Source of the DNA: Vibrio algivorus | Lineage (GTDB): Bacteria; Pseudomonadota; Gammaproteobacteria; Enterobacterales; Vibrionaceae | DNA: 64,000 bases | Direction of reading: 5' to 3' | Assembly: GCF_002218005.2 (NCBI RefSeq) | Contig: NZ_AP018679.1 | Coordinates: 62,001-126,000 of the forward strand | In this document: positions 17,388-26,033 of the stretch, one piece after another | How the letters are laid out: the number at the start of each line of letters is the position of its first letter | Position numbering within the stretch: the stretch's first letter is position 1 | Program-made: the position numbers and the translations under genes | Notes under the pieces: model-generated | Databases searched by the model: none | The model's input: only the letters and a program-made list of their open reading frames with translations | Told to the model about the DNA's origin: nothing

Positions 17388-17738
17388 TTACGCTTTCACC
17401 TCAATCTCATTACCTTTCACGCGAATCTCATAGGCTTCTACGCCCATGGTTTCATCTTCAAGGCAACGACCGGTTTCTAGGTTGAAACGCTGTTTTTTCA
17501 GTGGGCTAGCAACCCAAAGCTCACCATCGTGTTCACAGATTAAACCGCGAGATAGCACGTTAGATTGAGCGAATGGATCCATGTTATTGATGGCAAATAG
17601 TTGCTCATCAAAACGTGGACGGAAGATTGCAACTTGCTTACCGTTGACTAGGGCGCAAACCCCAGTTTTTGGCGTAATGTCGTTGAGCGCACAGACTTTT
17701 ACCCAACTTGGCTTTTGATTGCTTTTTTGAGTGCTCAT
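17388..17738 (-). CDS. nirD: Nitrite reductase (NADH) small subunit
   Basis: A 116-residue Rieske-like subunit of the cytoplasmic NADH-dependent siroheme nitrite reductase. It has KVCALNDITPKTGVCALVNGKQVAIF, FAINNMDPFAQSNVLSRGL and CEHDGELWVASPLKKQRFNL. The usual Rieske cysteine/histidine ligands are mostly absent, which is normal for NirD. Its ATG overlaps the nirB stop as TAATG, indicating coupled translation. The heptamer array begins 2 bp past its stop codon. Confidence 0.93.
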   Translation of the reverse strand: MSTQKSNQKPSWVKVCALNDITPKTGVCALVNGKQVAIFRPRFDEQLFAINNMDPFAQSNVLSRGLICEHDGELWVASPLKKQRFNLETGRCLEDETMGVEAYEIRVKGNEIEVKA

Positions 17739-20320
17739 TACGCTTCCTCCGTTACTTTTTTATCGTTTAGATCGGTGTGTAGGATGTCACCACGTAAGTG
17801 CGGGTGTTTCTCAGTAAATGTCGCTGGACGGTGTTGTTCACGCTCTGGAACAAATACCACGTTTTCATCGCGCGCATCGCTGTTGATGAAGTGCGCGAAG
17901 CGAGTTAACTGGCTTTCATCATTAATGGTGTCAGTCCACTCACAGGTGTAGCTGTCGACTAGTGTTTGCACGTCTTTTTCAAGCTGTTCATTGATGCCTA
18001 AGGTGTCATCGACAATCACTTTACGTAGGTAGTCAACGCCACCTTCTAGGTTTTCTAACCAGACAGAAGTACGTTGTAATTTATCGGCGGTACGGATGTA
18101 GAACATCATAAAACGGTCGACGTATTTAATTAAGGTTTCTTTGTCTAAATCTGAAGCCAGTAGGTCACCGTGACGAGGGTTCATACCTCCGTTACCACAC
18201 ACATACATATTCCAGCCTGCATCGGTTGCTATAATACCTAAATCCTTGCCTTGAGCTTCGGCACATTCACGGGTACAGCCGGATACACCAAACTTCATTT
18301 TGTGTGGAGTACGAATGCCCTTGTAGCGGTTTTCTAGGTAAGAGCCTAAGCCAACACTATCTTGTACGCCGAAACGACACCAGGTGCTGCCGACACAGGT
18401 TTTTGCCATACGCAGTGCTTTGGCATAGGCTTGACCGGTTTCATAACCAGCCGCAATTAATTTCTTCCAGATTTCAGGTAAATCATCTTTTTGCGCACCA
18501 AATAAACCAATACGTTGTGCGCCAGTGATTTTGGTGTAGAGGTTATATTCTGCAGCTACGTCAGCTAATGCAGCAAGTGCTTGTGGTGTGACTTCACCGC
18601 CCGCCATACGAGGAATAACAGAATAGGTACCATCTTTTTGCATGTTGCCAAGGAAGTTATCATTGGTATCTTGCAAGCCAACGTGCTGTGGTTTAAGTAC
18701 GTGGTCGCCCCAGCAAGATGCTAAGATCGAGCCTACCGTTGGTTTACATACTTCACAGCCATAACCGTGGCCGTGTTTTTCCAGCAACTGATCGAATGAA
18801 CGAATGCCTTCAATGCGGCATAGGTGGAATAGCTCTTGGCGAGAATATTCGAAATGTTCACAGATATGATTTTTAACTTCAATCCCCGCTTTTGCTAGCT
18901 CAGCATTAAGTACTTGCGTGATCATTGGCACACAGCCGCCACAACCGGTACCTGCTTTAGTGACCATTTTAATGTCACCGAGCGTAGTATGACCTTCGGC
19001 GACCGCTTGAGCGATTTTGCCCTTAGTGACATCAAAACAAGAGCAGATTACTGCAGAGTCTGGCAACGCATCGGCACCCATTGATGGCTTCTCTGCGCCT
19101 GCATGAGCAGGAAGAATTAAAGTATCTGGATGCTCAGGTAGATCCATATCATTTAAGTGCAGCTGTAGTAAGTTACCGTAATCTGAGGTATCACCAACTA
19201 ATACTGCACCGAGAAGCTTTTTGTTGTCTGCCGATACGATTAAACGTTTATATACGTCTTCTTCATCGTTTTGGTAAACAAAGCTTTTGCAGTTTGGGGT
19301 ACGGCCATTTGCATCACCGATGCTACCTACTTTTACACCAAGTAATTTCAGCTTGGCACTCATATCAGCGCCAGTAAATTGGCTTTCGGTATTGCCTAGT
19401 AGATGGTCAACCGCGACTTGCGCCATCTTGTAACCAGGAGCCACAAGACCAAAGAACACACCATTCCAAGATGCACATTCACCAATCGCATAGATGTCTG
19501 GATCGGAAGTTTGACAGTTATCATTAATGGCAATACCGCCGCGTGGGCCGATTTCTAATTCTGCTTGGCGAGATAGGCGATCTTGTGGGCGAATACCTGC
19601 AGAGAACACGATAAAGTCGACTTCTAAATCAGTGCCATCGGCAAACTTCATGGTGTTACGGGCGCTGTCACCTTGAGGTAAGATCTCTAATGTATTTTTG
19701 CTGGTATGAACTTGTACGCCCATACGTTCGATTTTATTGCGTAGTTTTAAGCCGCCTTGTAGATCAAGTTGTTCTGCCATTAATACAGGGGCGAATTCGA
19801 TCACATGGGTTTCAACGCCGAGTGCTTTTAATGCGCCTGCTGCTTCAAGACCAAGTAAACCACCACCGATTACCGCACCGCTTTTGCTTTTTTTAGCCGT
19901 TGCTTCTATCGATTTTAAATCTTCAATGGTACGGTAAACAAAGCAGTCTTTGCTTTCATTACCTTTAATTGGTGGTACGAATGGGTAAGAGCCTGTGGCC
20001 ATGATCAATTTGTCATATTGAACTTCACGACCAGAACTTGAGTACACAGTTTTGTTTTCACGGCTAATATTAATGGCACGTTCGCCGATTAAGACATTGA
20101 TACCGTGTTTTTGATAGAACCCTTCTTTTACTAAAGAAAGTTCATCGGCAGTATGATGAGAAAAATAAGAAGATAAGTGAACTCGGTCATAAGCGACACG
20201 TGGTTCTTCACAAAAAGCAGTAATGTGGTATTGGTCTAAATCGCCTTTTTCGACAATATCTTCGATAAAGCGGTGGCCAACCATACCGTTACCGATGATG
20301 ACGAGTTTGATCTTATTCAT
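17738..20320 (-). CDS. nirB: Nitrite reductase (NADH) large subunit
   Basis: Cytoplasmic assimilatory/detoxifying enzyme reducing nitrite to ammonium with NADH. Domain order: FAD/NADH pyridine-nucleotide oxidoreductase (about 1-320; IIGNGMVGHRFIED, GGGLLGLEAAG, YAIGECASW), BFD-like [2Fe-2S] (ICSCFDV..GTGCGGCVP), then ferredoxin-like and siroheme/4Fe-4S domains with TCVGSTWCR and GVSGCTRECAEAQGKDLGI supplying the four cluster cysteines. Close to full-length E. coli NirB. The start is set at 20320 (MNKIKLVIIGNGM); a Met five codons earlier has no ribosome-binding site. An FNR-like site lies upstream. First gene of nirBDC-cobA. Confidence 0.96.
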   Translation of the reverse strand: MNKIKLVIIGNGMVGHRFIEDIVEKGDLDQYHITAFCEEPRVAYDRVHLSSYFSHHTADELSLVKEGFYQKHGINVLIGERAINISRENKTVYSSSGREVQYDKLIMATGSYPFVPPIKGNESKDCFVYRTIEDLKSIEATAKKSKSGAVIGGGLLGLEAAGALKALGVETHVIEFAPVLMAEQLDLQGGLKLRNKIERMGVQVHTSKNTLEILPQGDSARNTMKFADGTDLEVDFIVFSAGIRPQDRLSRQAELEIGPRGGIAINDNCQTSDPDIYAIGECASWNGVFFGLVAPGYKMAQVAVDHLLGNTESQFTGADMSAKLKLLGVKVGSIGDANGRTPNCKSFVYQNDEEDVYKRLIVSADNKKLLGAVLVGDTSDYGNLLQLHLNDMDLPEHPDTLILPAHAGAEKPSMGADALPDSAVICSCFDVTKGKIAQAVAEGHTTLGDIKMVTKAGTGCGGCVPMITQVLNAELAKAGIEVKNHICEHFEYSRQELFHLCRIEGIRSFDQLLEKHGHGYGCEVCKPTVGSILASCWGDHVLKPQHVGLQDTNDNFLGNMQKDGTYSVIPRMAGGEVTPQALAALADVAAEYNLYTKITGAQRIGLFGAQKDDLPEIWKKLIAAGYETGQAYAKALRMAKTCVGSTWCRFGVQDSVGLGSYLENRYKGIRTPHKMKFGVSGCTRECAEAQGKDLGIIATDAGWNMYVCGNGGMNPRHGDLLASDLDKETLIKYVDRFMMFYIRTADKLQRTSVWLENLEGGVDYLRKVIVDDTLGINEQLEKDVQTLVDSYTCEWTDTINDESQLTRFAHFINSDARDENVVFVPEREQHRPATFTEKHPHLRGDILHTDLNDKKVTEEA

Positions 20321-20383
20321 ATATATTTCGCCCATAAAAATAAATTAACTGAGGCTATCATGGCGAAATCGTGACCAAGAATA

Positions 20384-20397
20384 CTGATTCAAATCAA
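20384..20397 (-). promoter_or_regulatory. FNR-like site upstream of nirB
   Basis: On the minus strand TTGATTTGAATCAG matches the FNR consensus TTGAT-N4-ATCAA at nine of ten positions. Its centre is 70 bp before the nirB start, which would place a -41.5-type promoter about 29 bp before the ATG. An imperfect pair of NarL/NarP-like heptamers follows at about 20411-20427 (TACCCTA / AGTGGTA, one base too close). Confidence 0.65.
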
Positions 20398-20476
20398 TTC
20401 TGATCTCAAACTACCCTAAAGTGGTAGTACTAAAGAGTAGTTAAAAATCTAGGGCATAAATTAAGGAGTGATTAAG

Positions 20477-21010
20477 ATGAATGTACATGACTTTAAAGTA
20501 AGAGCTGTGTCGGGTGAATTAGTGAGCTTGTCTAAATATCACGGGAAGACATTATTGATTGTTAATATTGCGACCAAGTGTGGTTTAACACCGCAACTAG
20601 AAGGTTTGGAAAAGCTACATCAAGCCTATAAAGGTAAAGAATTTGAAGTTCTGGGCTTTCCTTGTAATCAGTTTTTGGAGCAATCGCCAGAAGATGATCA
20701 GGGTATTATGGATTTCTGTCAGGTGAACTATGGAGTGAGTTTTACCAACTTTGCCAAAATTGAAGTCAATGGCCCGGATGCCGATCCACTGTTTAAGCAC
20801 TTAAAAATGCAGCGCCATGATGATAAATCTAATGATGCTTCAGAAGGTTTGCTTGAAAAGTTAACCTCAATTGGCCAAGTATTTGATGATGGGGAACTCA
20901 AGTGGAACTTCACTAAATTTCTTGTCGATGGAGAAGGAAAAGTCGTTGAGCGTTATTCGCCAACCTATTTGGCAGAAGAGCTTGCGGAAGATATTGAAAA
21001 GTTACTATAA
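20477..21010 (+). CDS. Glutathione peroxidase (Cys type)
   Basis: Thiol peroxidase of the GPx/BtuE family that reduces hydrogen or lipid peroxides. NIATKCGLTPQ contains the peroxidatic Cys35, FPCNQFLEQ the conserved Gln, and KWNFTKFLVDGEGKVVERY the Trp/Asn pair. There is no signal peptide, so it is cytoplasmic or associated with the inner membrane. A GTG at 20468 is also in frame, but it overlaps the AAGGAG ribosome-binding site. The ATG at 20477, eight bases from that site, is the start. It is divergent from nirB and ends in a strong terminator. Confidence 0.9.
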   Translation: MNVHDFKVRAVSGELVSLSKYHGKTLLIVNIATKCGLTPQLEGLEKLHQAYKGKEFEVLGFPCNQFLEQSPEDDQGIMDFCQVNYGVSFTNFAKIEVNGPDADPLFKHLKMQRHDDKSNDASEGLLEKLTSIGQVFDDGELKWNFTKFLVDGEGKVVERYSPTYLAEELAEDIEKLL

Positions 21011-21032
21011 GTAGTCTGAGGGTAGTCCAATA

Positions 21033-21062
21033 AAAAAGCTTCCAATTGACAGGAAGCTTTTT
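21033..21062. terminator. Bidirectional terminator
   Basis: AAAAAGCTTCC and GGAAGCTTTTT pair around an 8-nt loop between the convergent gpx (+) and ydfG-like (-) genes. Confidence 0.85.
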
Positions 21063-21096
21063 AGATGCGTTGCTTAATTATTGATTGGTAATGCTA

Positions 21097-21852
21097 TTAA
21101 TCACGATCAACCGCAAACGGAGACCAAGCTTGACGAGTTGGCATGACTTCTAGTCGGTTGATGTTGATATGATCTGGTAATGTGGCGACATAGAACATTT
21201 GCTCAGCAATATCTTCAGCGCTTAGTGGCGTGGTCGTTTTATAAAGATTATCCGATGCTTGTTGATCGCCTTTGGTGCGAACTAAAGTGAATTCTGTTTC
21301 TGCCATACCTGGGGCAATATCAGTAACACGAACTCCGGTGCCTAATAAATCACAACGTAAGTTATAGCTAAATTGTTTTACAAAGGCTTTGCTTGCACCG
21401 TAAACATGGCTGCCAGGGTATGGCCATTCTCCCGCAATTGAACCAATGTTAATCACACTCGAACCTGCACCTGTTTTAATTAGGGTTGGAAGTAAGGCAT
21501 GAGTTACATTGACTAAACCAGTAATGTTGGTATCGATCATAGTATGCCAATCTTTGAGATCTACTTTTTCTGCACTTTGTGGCGCGAGTGCAAGACCGGC
21601 ATTATTAATCAACACTTTGATTTGAGCAAACTCAGCAGGCAGTTCAGTAACGGCAGTTTTAACTGCTTGATCATCACGAACGTCTAATTGGATTATATGC
21701 ACAGGTACATTGTTTAGCTCTTCTTTCAATTCGATTAAACGTTCCATGCGACGTCCAGACAAAACTAGAGACCAACCATCTTGAGCAAAACGACGTGCTG
21801 CCGCTCGGCCAAATCCAGACGTTGCACCCGTGATAAAAGCGATATTTGTCAT
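21097..21852 (-). CDS. ydfG: SDR-family NADP-dependent 3-hydroxy acid dehydrogenase (YdfG-like)
   Basis: Short-chain dehydrogenase of 251 residues. ITGATSGFGRAAARRFAQDG binds NADP(H), NNAG and INIGSIAGEWPYPG carry the catalytic Ser region, and YGASKAFVKQFS has the YxxxK pair. The C-terminal stretch ATLPDHININRLEVMPT closely resembles E. coli YdfG, which oxidises L-allo-threonine and related 3-hydroxy acids. Transcribed alone on the minus strand. Confidence 0.85.
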   Translation of the reverse strand: MTNIAFITGATSGFGRAAARRFAQDGWSLVLSGRRMERLIELKEELNNVPVHIIQLDVRDDQAVKTAVTELPAEFAQIKVLINNAGLALAPQSAEKVDLKDWHTMIDTNITGLVNVTHALLPTLIKTGAGSSVINIGSIAGEWPYPGSHVYGASKAFVKQFSYNLRCDLLGTGVRVTDIAPGMAETEFTLVRTKGDQQASDNLYKTTTPLSAEDIAEQMFYVATLPDHININRLEVMPTRQAWSPFAVDRD

Positions 21853-21953
21853 AAATCGTTCCTTGTTTGAAAGTGGTAAAGAAGGGCGGAGTAGCGAGAG
21901 GCTGTCCTATTGTTGTTAATCATACCGAGATACATGAGGTATAACAAAGGAAT

Positions 21954-22087
21954 ATACCCAAGTGATTCCATGTAGATGAGTAACCGGTTTTTGAAAGCAT
22001 AAAAAAATCGCCTGAATAATCGATTATTCAGGCGATTTAACTTTAAGCTGCAACTTTGTTGACTGTAATTCCAATGACTTTGGATAT
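21954..22087. repeat. Short MITE-like element carrying a terminator palindrome
   Basis: It begins ATATACCCAAGTGATTCCATG, close to the terminus of the 269-bp family, and ends AATTCCAATGACTTTGGATATA in inverse sense. The tail from CTGCAACTTTGTTGACTG recurs near 52380-52420. A 34-bp palindrome lies in the middle. Together with AT-rich sequence this fills the ydfG-nap gap (21853-22108). Confidence 0.6.
22005..22038 (-). terminator. Terminator of the nap operon (34-bp perfect palindrome)
   Basis: The half-site AAATCGCCTGAATAATC and its exact complement make a 34-bp palindrome with no unpaired centre. A run of seven Ts follows on the minus strand. It lies 70 bp downstream of the last nap gene. Confidence 0.8.
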
Positions 22088-22108
22088 AGCGAACGAATAA
22101 AGTGCAGG

Positions 22109-22246
22109 TTAGTCTATTTGCTTATCTTTAGTAAAAGACAAAATCGCGATGCAAATTGCCGCCACGGCAACAAACCCACCTAGGATAATCGCAGGCATTG
22201 CTGCGTAACCTAAGATATGCCAGACAACGTATTCTAGAGTACCCAT
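22109..22246 (-). CDS. Nap-associated single-span membrane protein (TIGR02808 type)
   Basis: A 45-residue protein, MGTLEYVVWHILGYAAMPA at the start, one hydrophobic span (about residues 12-37) and a charged KDKQID end. It starts 26 bp after napC with a very strong ribosome-binding site (AAGGAGAAAGG). Size, single span and position match the TIGR02808 family, known as tiny proteins next to periplasmic nitrate reductase genes in Vibrio and Photobacterium. Function is unknown; help in anchoring or maturing NapC is a guess. Confidence 0.8.
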   Translation of the reverse strand: MGTLEYVVWHILGYAAMPAIILGGFVAVAAICIAILSFTKDKQID

Positions 22247-22272
22247 AAACCTTTCTCCTTTCATCTGGTGGC

Positions 22273-22848
22273 TTATTGCCAGCCTTCTACATCTCTCATA
22301 TCAGGTAATTTGTGTGCGATACCTTTATGGCAATCAACACAAGTTTTATCACCATCAGCTAGGGCAGTAGAGTGCTGTTTGATTGCACGAGGCCCCTGTT
22401 CAGAGAAGTCCATGTAGTTAAACTGGTGACAGTTACGACATTCTTTCGAGTCGTTATCCTTCATCCTCTGCCACTCACGGTGAGCAAGGTGGCCACGGCG
22501 CTCTTTGAATTTCTCTTCCGTATCAATGGTGCCGATAAAATGGAAAAGTAGTTCTTTTGATGCTTGAACTTTACGTACTATCTTATCTGTCCATTGGTGT
22601 GGTACATGGCAGTCAGAACAAATGGCACGAACACCAGAGCGGTTAGAGTAGTGAATGGTTTCACGGATCTCTTTTACGATAGGGGCGTGACAACCAGAAC
22701 AAAATTCTTCTGTGTTGGTCGCTTCCATACCGGTGTTAAATGCACCCCAGAAGAGTAAACCACCCATAAAGCCCATAAACAGGATAATACCTGCCGCAGC
22801 TTTACTTGGGGTGGATAAACGCTTCCAAAAGTTTTTTAAGATTTTCAT
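22273..22848 (-). CDS. napC: Tetraheme c-type cytochrome, quinol dehydrogenase for Nap
   Basis: NapC/NirT-family membrane-anchored cytochrome that oxidises quinol and passes electrons to NapB-NapA in the periplasm. One N-terminal membrane helix (about 18-38, AAGIILFMGFMGGLLFWGAF) is followed by four CXXCH heme motifs: CSGCH, CSDCH, CRNCH and CVDCH. The 191-residue length is normal for the family. It follows napB after a hairpin-bearing gap and precedes the small nap-linked membrane protein. Confidence 0.95.
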   Translation of the reverse strand: MKILKNFWKRLSTPSKAAAGIILFMGFMGGLLFWGAFNTGMEATNTEEFCSGCHAPIVKEIRETIHYSNRSGVRAICSDCHVPHQWTDKIVRKVQASKELLFHFIGTIDTEEKFKERRGHLAHREWQRMKDNDSKECRNCHQFNYMDFSEQGPRAIKQHSTALADGDKTCVDCHKGIAHKLPDMRDVEGWQ

Positions 22849-22864
22849 AATCGTCTCTCTTTTG

Positions 22865-22911
22865 GCCTAGGTCTGCTTTTACATCACATCGATGTTAAAG
22901 CCCACCTAGGC
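22865..22911 (-). other. Intercistronic hairpin, napB-napC
   Basis: GCCTAGG pairs with CCTAGGC, and inner segments GCTTT/AAAGC and ACATC/GATGT also pair. No T-run follows, so an mRNA-stability or processing hairpin is more likely than a terminator. Confidence 0.6.
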
Positions 22912-22919
22912 GGTAGCGT

Positions 22920-23399
22920 TTATTTTAATGAGTCTACTGGCTCATATTTGTTTTCAACTAACGGTTTTGCATCTGCTTGTGGTACGTGACACTGCAAACA
23001 GAAGTAACGACGAGGTGATACGTCAGACAATACCGCGTCTTGACGGTTTACGTAGTGCGTTACACTAATTTTGGTCGCGCCCATGTCTTTAGCGTTTTTC
23101 CAGCTATGACAAGCAAGACATTTGTTCGCGTTTAGTGATACTTCGTAGTTACGAATAGTATGTGGAATCAATGGTGGCTGATACACATAATTGCTATCGA
23201 CTTTGTGGTCTTTAGGAAAACGTTTAAAGTCGTCAGCAGGGCGTGTTACTTCAAGTTCAGCATTACCACGTAATGATTCAACGCCACCAATACCACCTGG
23301 GTTAGTTGCTGCTGGGGTAATAGTGTCACCATCTTCAGCTTGTACGGCACCCATGATCAATGCGCTTGCGGCGATCAATGCCATGATGATTTTTTTCAT
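22920..23399 (-). CDS. napB: Periplasmic nitrate reductase diheme cytochrome c subunit
   Basis: Electron-transfer subunit between NapC and NapA. A signal peptide (MKKIIMALIAASALIMGAVQA) is followed by two heme motifs, CLACH and CLQCH, with the NapB landmarks PLIPHTIRNYEVSLNANKC and ISVTHYVNRQD. An in-frame Met at 23426 lies inside an intercistronic hairpin. The ATG at 23399 follows GGAGAAG and starts the signal peptide, so it is preferred (159 residues). Confidence 0.94.
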   Translation of the reverse strand: MKKIIMALIAASALIMGAVQAEDGDTITPAATNPGGIGGVESLRGNAELEVTRPADDFKRFPKDHKVDSNYVYQPPLIPHTIRNYEVSLNANKCLACHSWKNAKDMGATKISVTHYVNRQDAVLSDVSPRRYFCLQCHVPQADAKPLVENKYEPVDSLK

Positions 23400-23420
23400 A
23401 ATCTTCTCCGATTCTTTGTT

Positions 23421-23447
23421 GGTCACTCAGGTATCAGCTGAGTGACC
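23421..23447 (-). other. Intercistronic hairpin, napA-napB
   Basis: GGTCACTCAG and CTGAGTGACC form a 10-bp perfect stem with a 7-nt loop and no following T-run. It occupies the napA-napB gap and may protect or process the polycistronic mRNA. Confidence 0.6.
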
Positions 23448-23479
23448 TTCATTTCTTATTGCTCGTGCTTAAACTAGTG

Positions 23480-25972
23480 TTAAACACTGCCAACTTTCGT
23501 GATCTTCACAGGACATTTCTTAAAGTCAGTCTGTTTAGATAGTGGGTCGGTCGCATCTAAAATCAATTTGTTGACTAGGATACGAGCATCAAAGAACGGT
23601 ACGAAAACCAAGCCTTGTGGCGGACGGTTACGACCACGAGTTTCAACACGAGCACGTACTTCACCACGTGGTGATTGAATAAGTACTTCATCCCCTCGGC
23701 GTAAGTTACGAGCCTCTGCATCATCTGGGTGGATGAAGCAATGCGCATCAGGAACTGCTTTATAAAGTTCAGGTACACGACGTGTCATGGTGCCGGTGTG
23801 CCAGTGCTCAAGAACACGGCCAGTACATAGCCATAAGTCGAACTCTTCATTTGGCACTTCTGGTGGCGCTTCGTAAGGTGCTGAAATGATCAGAGCCTTA
23901 CCATCTGGTTTGCCATAGAAGTCACGACCAGCGCGTTTTGCGTATGGGTCATATTCTGGGTTAAAGCGCCATAATGTTTCTTTACCATCGACCACCGGCC
24001 AACGTAGACCACGTACTGTGTGGTAAACATCGTATGGTGCTAAGTCATGACCGTGGCCACGCCCAAATTCAGCGTATTCTTCAAATAGGCCTTTCTGTAC
24101 GTAGAAACCAGCTGACTTCGCATCATCGTTAAGTTCCTGTGCTTCTTCTAGCGGGAACTTATCTACATTACCGTTGCGGAATAAAATGTCGTACATGGTT
24201 TTGCCGCGAAGTTCTGGTGCTTTCGCCATCAGGTCTTCTGGCCACACTTCTTCAATTTTGAAACGTTTTGAGAATTCCATGATTTGCCAAAGGTCAGATT
24301 TAGCTCCTTCAACTGGCGATACTTGTTGGTACCAAGCTTGAGTACGACGTTCTGCGTTACCGTAAGCACCTTCTTTTTCTATCCACATAGCCGTTGGAAG
24401 AATCAGATCCGATGCTTGTGCCGTTACCGTTGGGTATGGGTCTGAACATACAATGAAGTTATCAGGGTTACGGTAACCAGGAAGACGTTCAGTGTTGATG
24501 TTTGGACCGGCTTGCATGTTGTTGTTACACATTACCCAGTAAGCATTGAGTACGCCATCATTCAACATGCGATCTTGCTGTACTGCGTGGAAGCCAGGTT
24601 TTGGTGGAATAGTACCTTCTGGTAGTTTCCAAATTTTCTCTGCAATTGCACGGTGTTTAGGGTTAGCAACAACCATGTCTGCAGGTAGGCGGTGCGCAAA
24701 AGTACCCACTTCACGAGCAGTACCACACGCCGATGGCTGACCAGTTAGTGAGAACGGGCTGTTACCTGGTTCTGAGATTTTACCAGTTAGTAAGTGTAGG
24801 TTGTACACTAAGCTTTGCATCCAAACGCCACGAGTATGTTGGTTCATACCCATAGTCCAAAGTGACATGACTTTGGTTTTTGGATCAGCATATTGTTTCG
24901 CCAATTCAATCAGATCTTCTGGTAGTACACCTGACATTTCAGACGCTTTTTCTACTGTGTATGGAGCTACTGATTGTTTGTAGGCTTCAAAGCTGATATC
25001 AGACATGTTGCCTGAGTTTGGGTTTTTCGCTTTTTGCTGTAGAGGATCGTCATCACGCAAGCCGTAACCGATATCGGTTGCAGCTTGTTTAAAGTGGGTG
25101 TGCTTATTTACGAAATCCCAGTTAACGGCATCGTTTTGGATGATGTAGTTAGCAATGAAGTTAGCAATCGCAAGGTCTGATTGAGGGTGGAAAACCATGC
25201 CGCGATCAGCTAATTCAAAAGAACGGTGATAGTAAGTTGAAAGGACGTTTACTTTCACATGTGGGTGACTTAAACGACGGTCAGTAATGCGAGTCCAAAG
25301 TACTGGGTGCATTTCTGCCATATTTGAACCCCAAAGTACGAAAGAATCGGCATGTTCGAAGTCATCATAACAACCCATTGGTTCATCAATACCGAAAGTA
25401 CGCATGAAACCAACTACCGCAGAAGCCATGCAGTGACGAGCATTCGGGTCGATATTATTTGAGCGGAAACCTGCTTTCATTAATTTAGAAGCGGCGTAAC
25501 CTTCCATGACAGTCCATTGACCAGAGCCAAACATACCTACGCTGGTTGGGCCTTTTTCTTTAAGGGCTTTTTTGAACTTCTCAGCCATGACATCGAAAGC
25601 TTGATCCCAAGAAACAGGAGCAAATTCACCATTTTTATCAAATTTACCATCTTTCATACGCAGTAATGGCGTATTTAAACGGTCTTTACCGTACATGATT
25701 TTTGATAAGAAGTAGCCTTTAATGCAGTTCAGGCCTTTGTTTACTGGTGCTTCAGGGTCACCTTGTGTCGCCACAACGCGGCCATTTTGAGTACCAACTA
25801 AAACAGAACAACCAGTACCACAAAAGCGGCATGGTGCTTTATCCCATTTGATGGCCGTTTCATCTGAGCTTACGATCAGATTAGTAGCAGAAGCGGGGAG
25901 GGTTATCCCTGCGACAGCGGCGGCGGAAGCGGCTGCGTTTGCTTTAACAAACGCACGTCTTGTCATTTTCAT
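23480..25972 (-). CDS. napA: Periplasmic nitrate reductase catalytic subunit
   Basis: Molybdenum bis-MGD enzyme reducing nitrate to nitrite in the periplasm. A twin-arginine signal (MTRRAFVKANAAASAAAVAG) precedes the [4Fe-4S] motif CRFCGTGCSVLVG..GLNCIKGYF. ARHCMASAVVGFMRTFG contains the Mo-ligating Cys. Later motifs include QPSACGTAREVGTFAHRLPAD and the C-terminal cofactor-binding domain (GRVLEHWHTGTMTRRVPEL). The 830 residues match other NapA proteins. It is third in napFDABC. Confidence 0.97.
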   Translation of the reverse strand: MKMTRRAFVKANAAASAAAVAGITLPASATNLIVSSDETAIKWDKAPCRFCGTGCSVLVGTQNGRVVATQGDPEAPVNKGLNCIKGYFLSKIMYGKDRLNTPLLRMKDGKFDKNGEFAPVSWDQAFDVMAEKFKKALKEKGPTSVGMFGSGQWTVMEGYAASKLMKAGFRSNNIDPNARHCMASAVVGFMRTFGIDEPMGCYDDFEHADSFVLWGSNMAEMHPVLWTRITDRRLSHPHVKVNVLSTYYHRSFELADRGMVFHPQSDLAIANFIANYIIQNDAVNWDFVNKHTHFKQAATDIGYGLRDDDPLQQKAKNPNSGNMSDISFEAYKQSVAPYTVEKASEMSGVLPEDLIELAKQYADPKTKVMSLWTMGMNQHTRGVWMQSLVYNLHLLTGKISEPGNSPFSLTGQPSACGTAREVGTFAHRLPADMVVANPKHRAIAEKIWKLPEGTIPPKPGFHAVQQDRMLNDGVLNAYWVMCNNNMQAGPNINTERLPGYRNPDNFIVCSDPYPTVTAQASDLILPTAMWIEKEGAYGNAERRTQAWYQQVSPVEGAKSDLWQIMEFSKRFKIEEVWPEDLMAKAPELRGKTMYDILFRNGNVDKFPLEEAQELNDDAKSAGFYVQKGLFEEYAEFGRGHGHDLAPYDVYHTVRGLRWPVVDGKETLWRFNPEYDPYAKRAGRDFYGKPDGKALIISAPYEAPPEVPNEEFDLWLCTGRVLEHWHTGTMTRRVPELYKAVPDAHCFIHPDDAEARNLRRGDEVLIQSPRGEVRARVETRGRNRPPQGLVFVPFFDARILVNKLILDATDPLSKQTDFKKCPVKITKVGSV

Positions 25973-26033
25973 ACATCACCCTCGGGTTTTTAATCCAGTG
26001 TTTTACTTAAAATAATTAAGTACTTAATAGTTA

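Noticed and set aside
17249..17485. 78-codon plus-strand frame with a repeating PGTRNQE heptapeptide
   Set aside because: It is produced by translating the 7-bp DNA array and then runs antisense through nirD; no ribosome-binding site supports it.
20411..20427. NarP 7-2-7 site at nirB
   Set aside because: The two heptamer-like halves are one base too close and each has a mismatch, so only the FNR-like site is listed as a feature.
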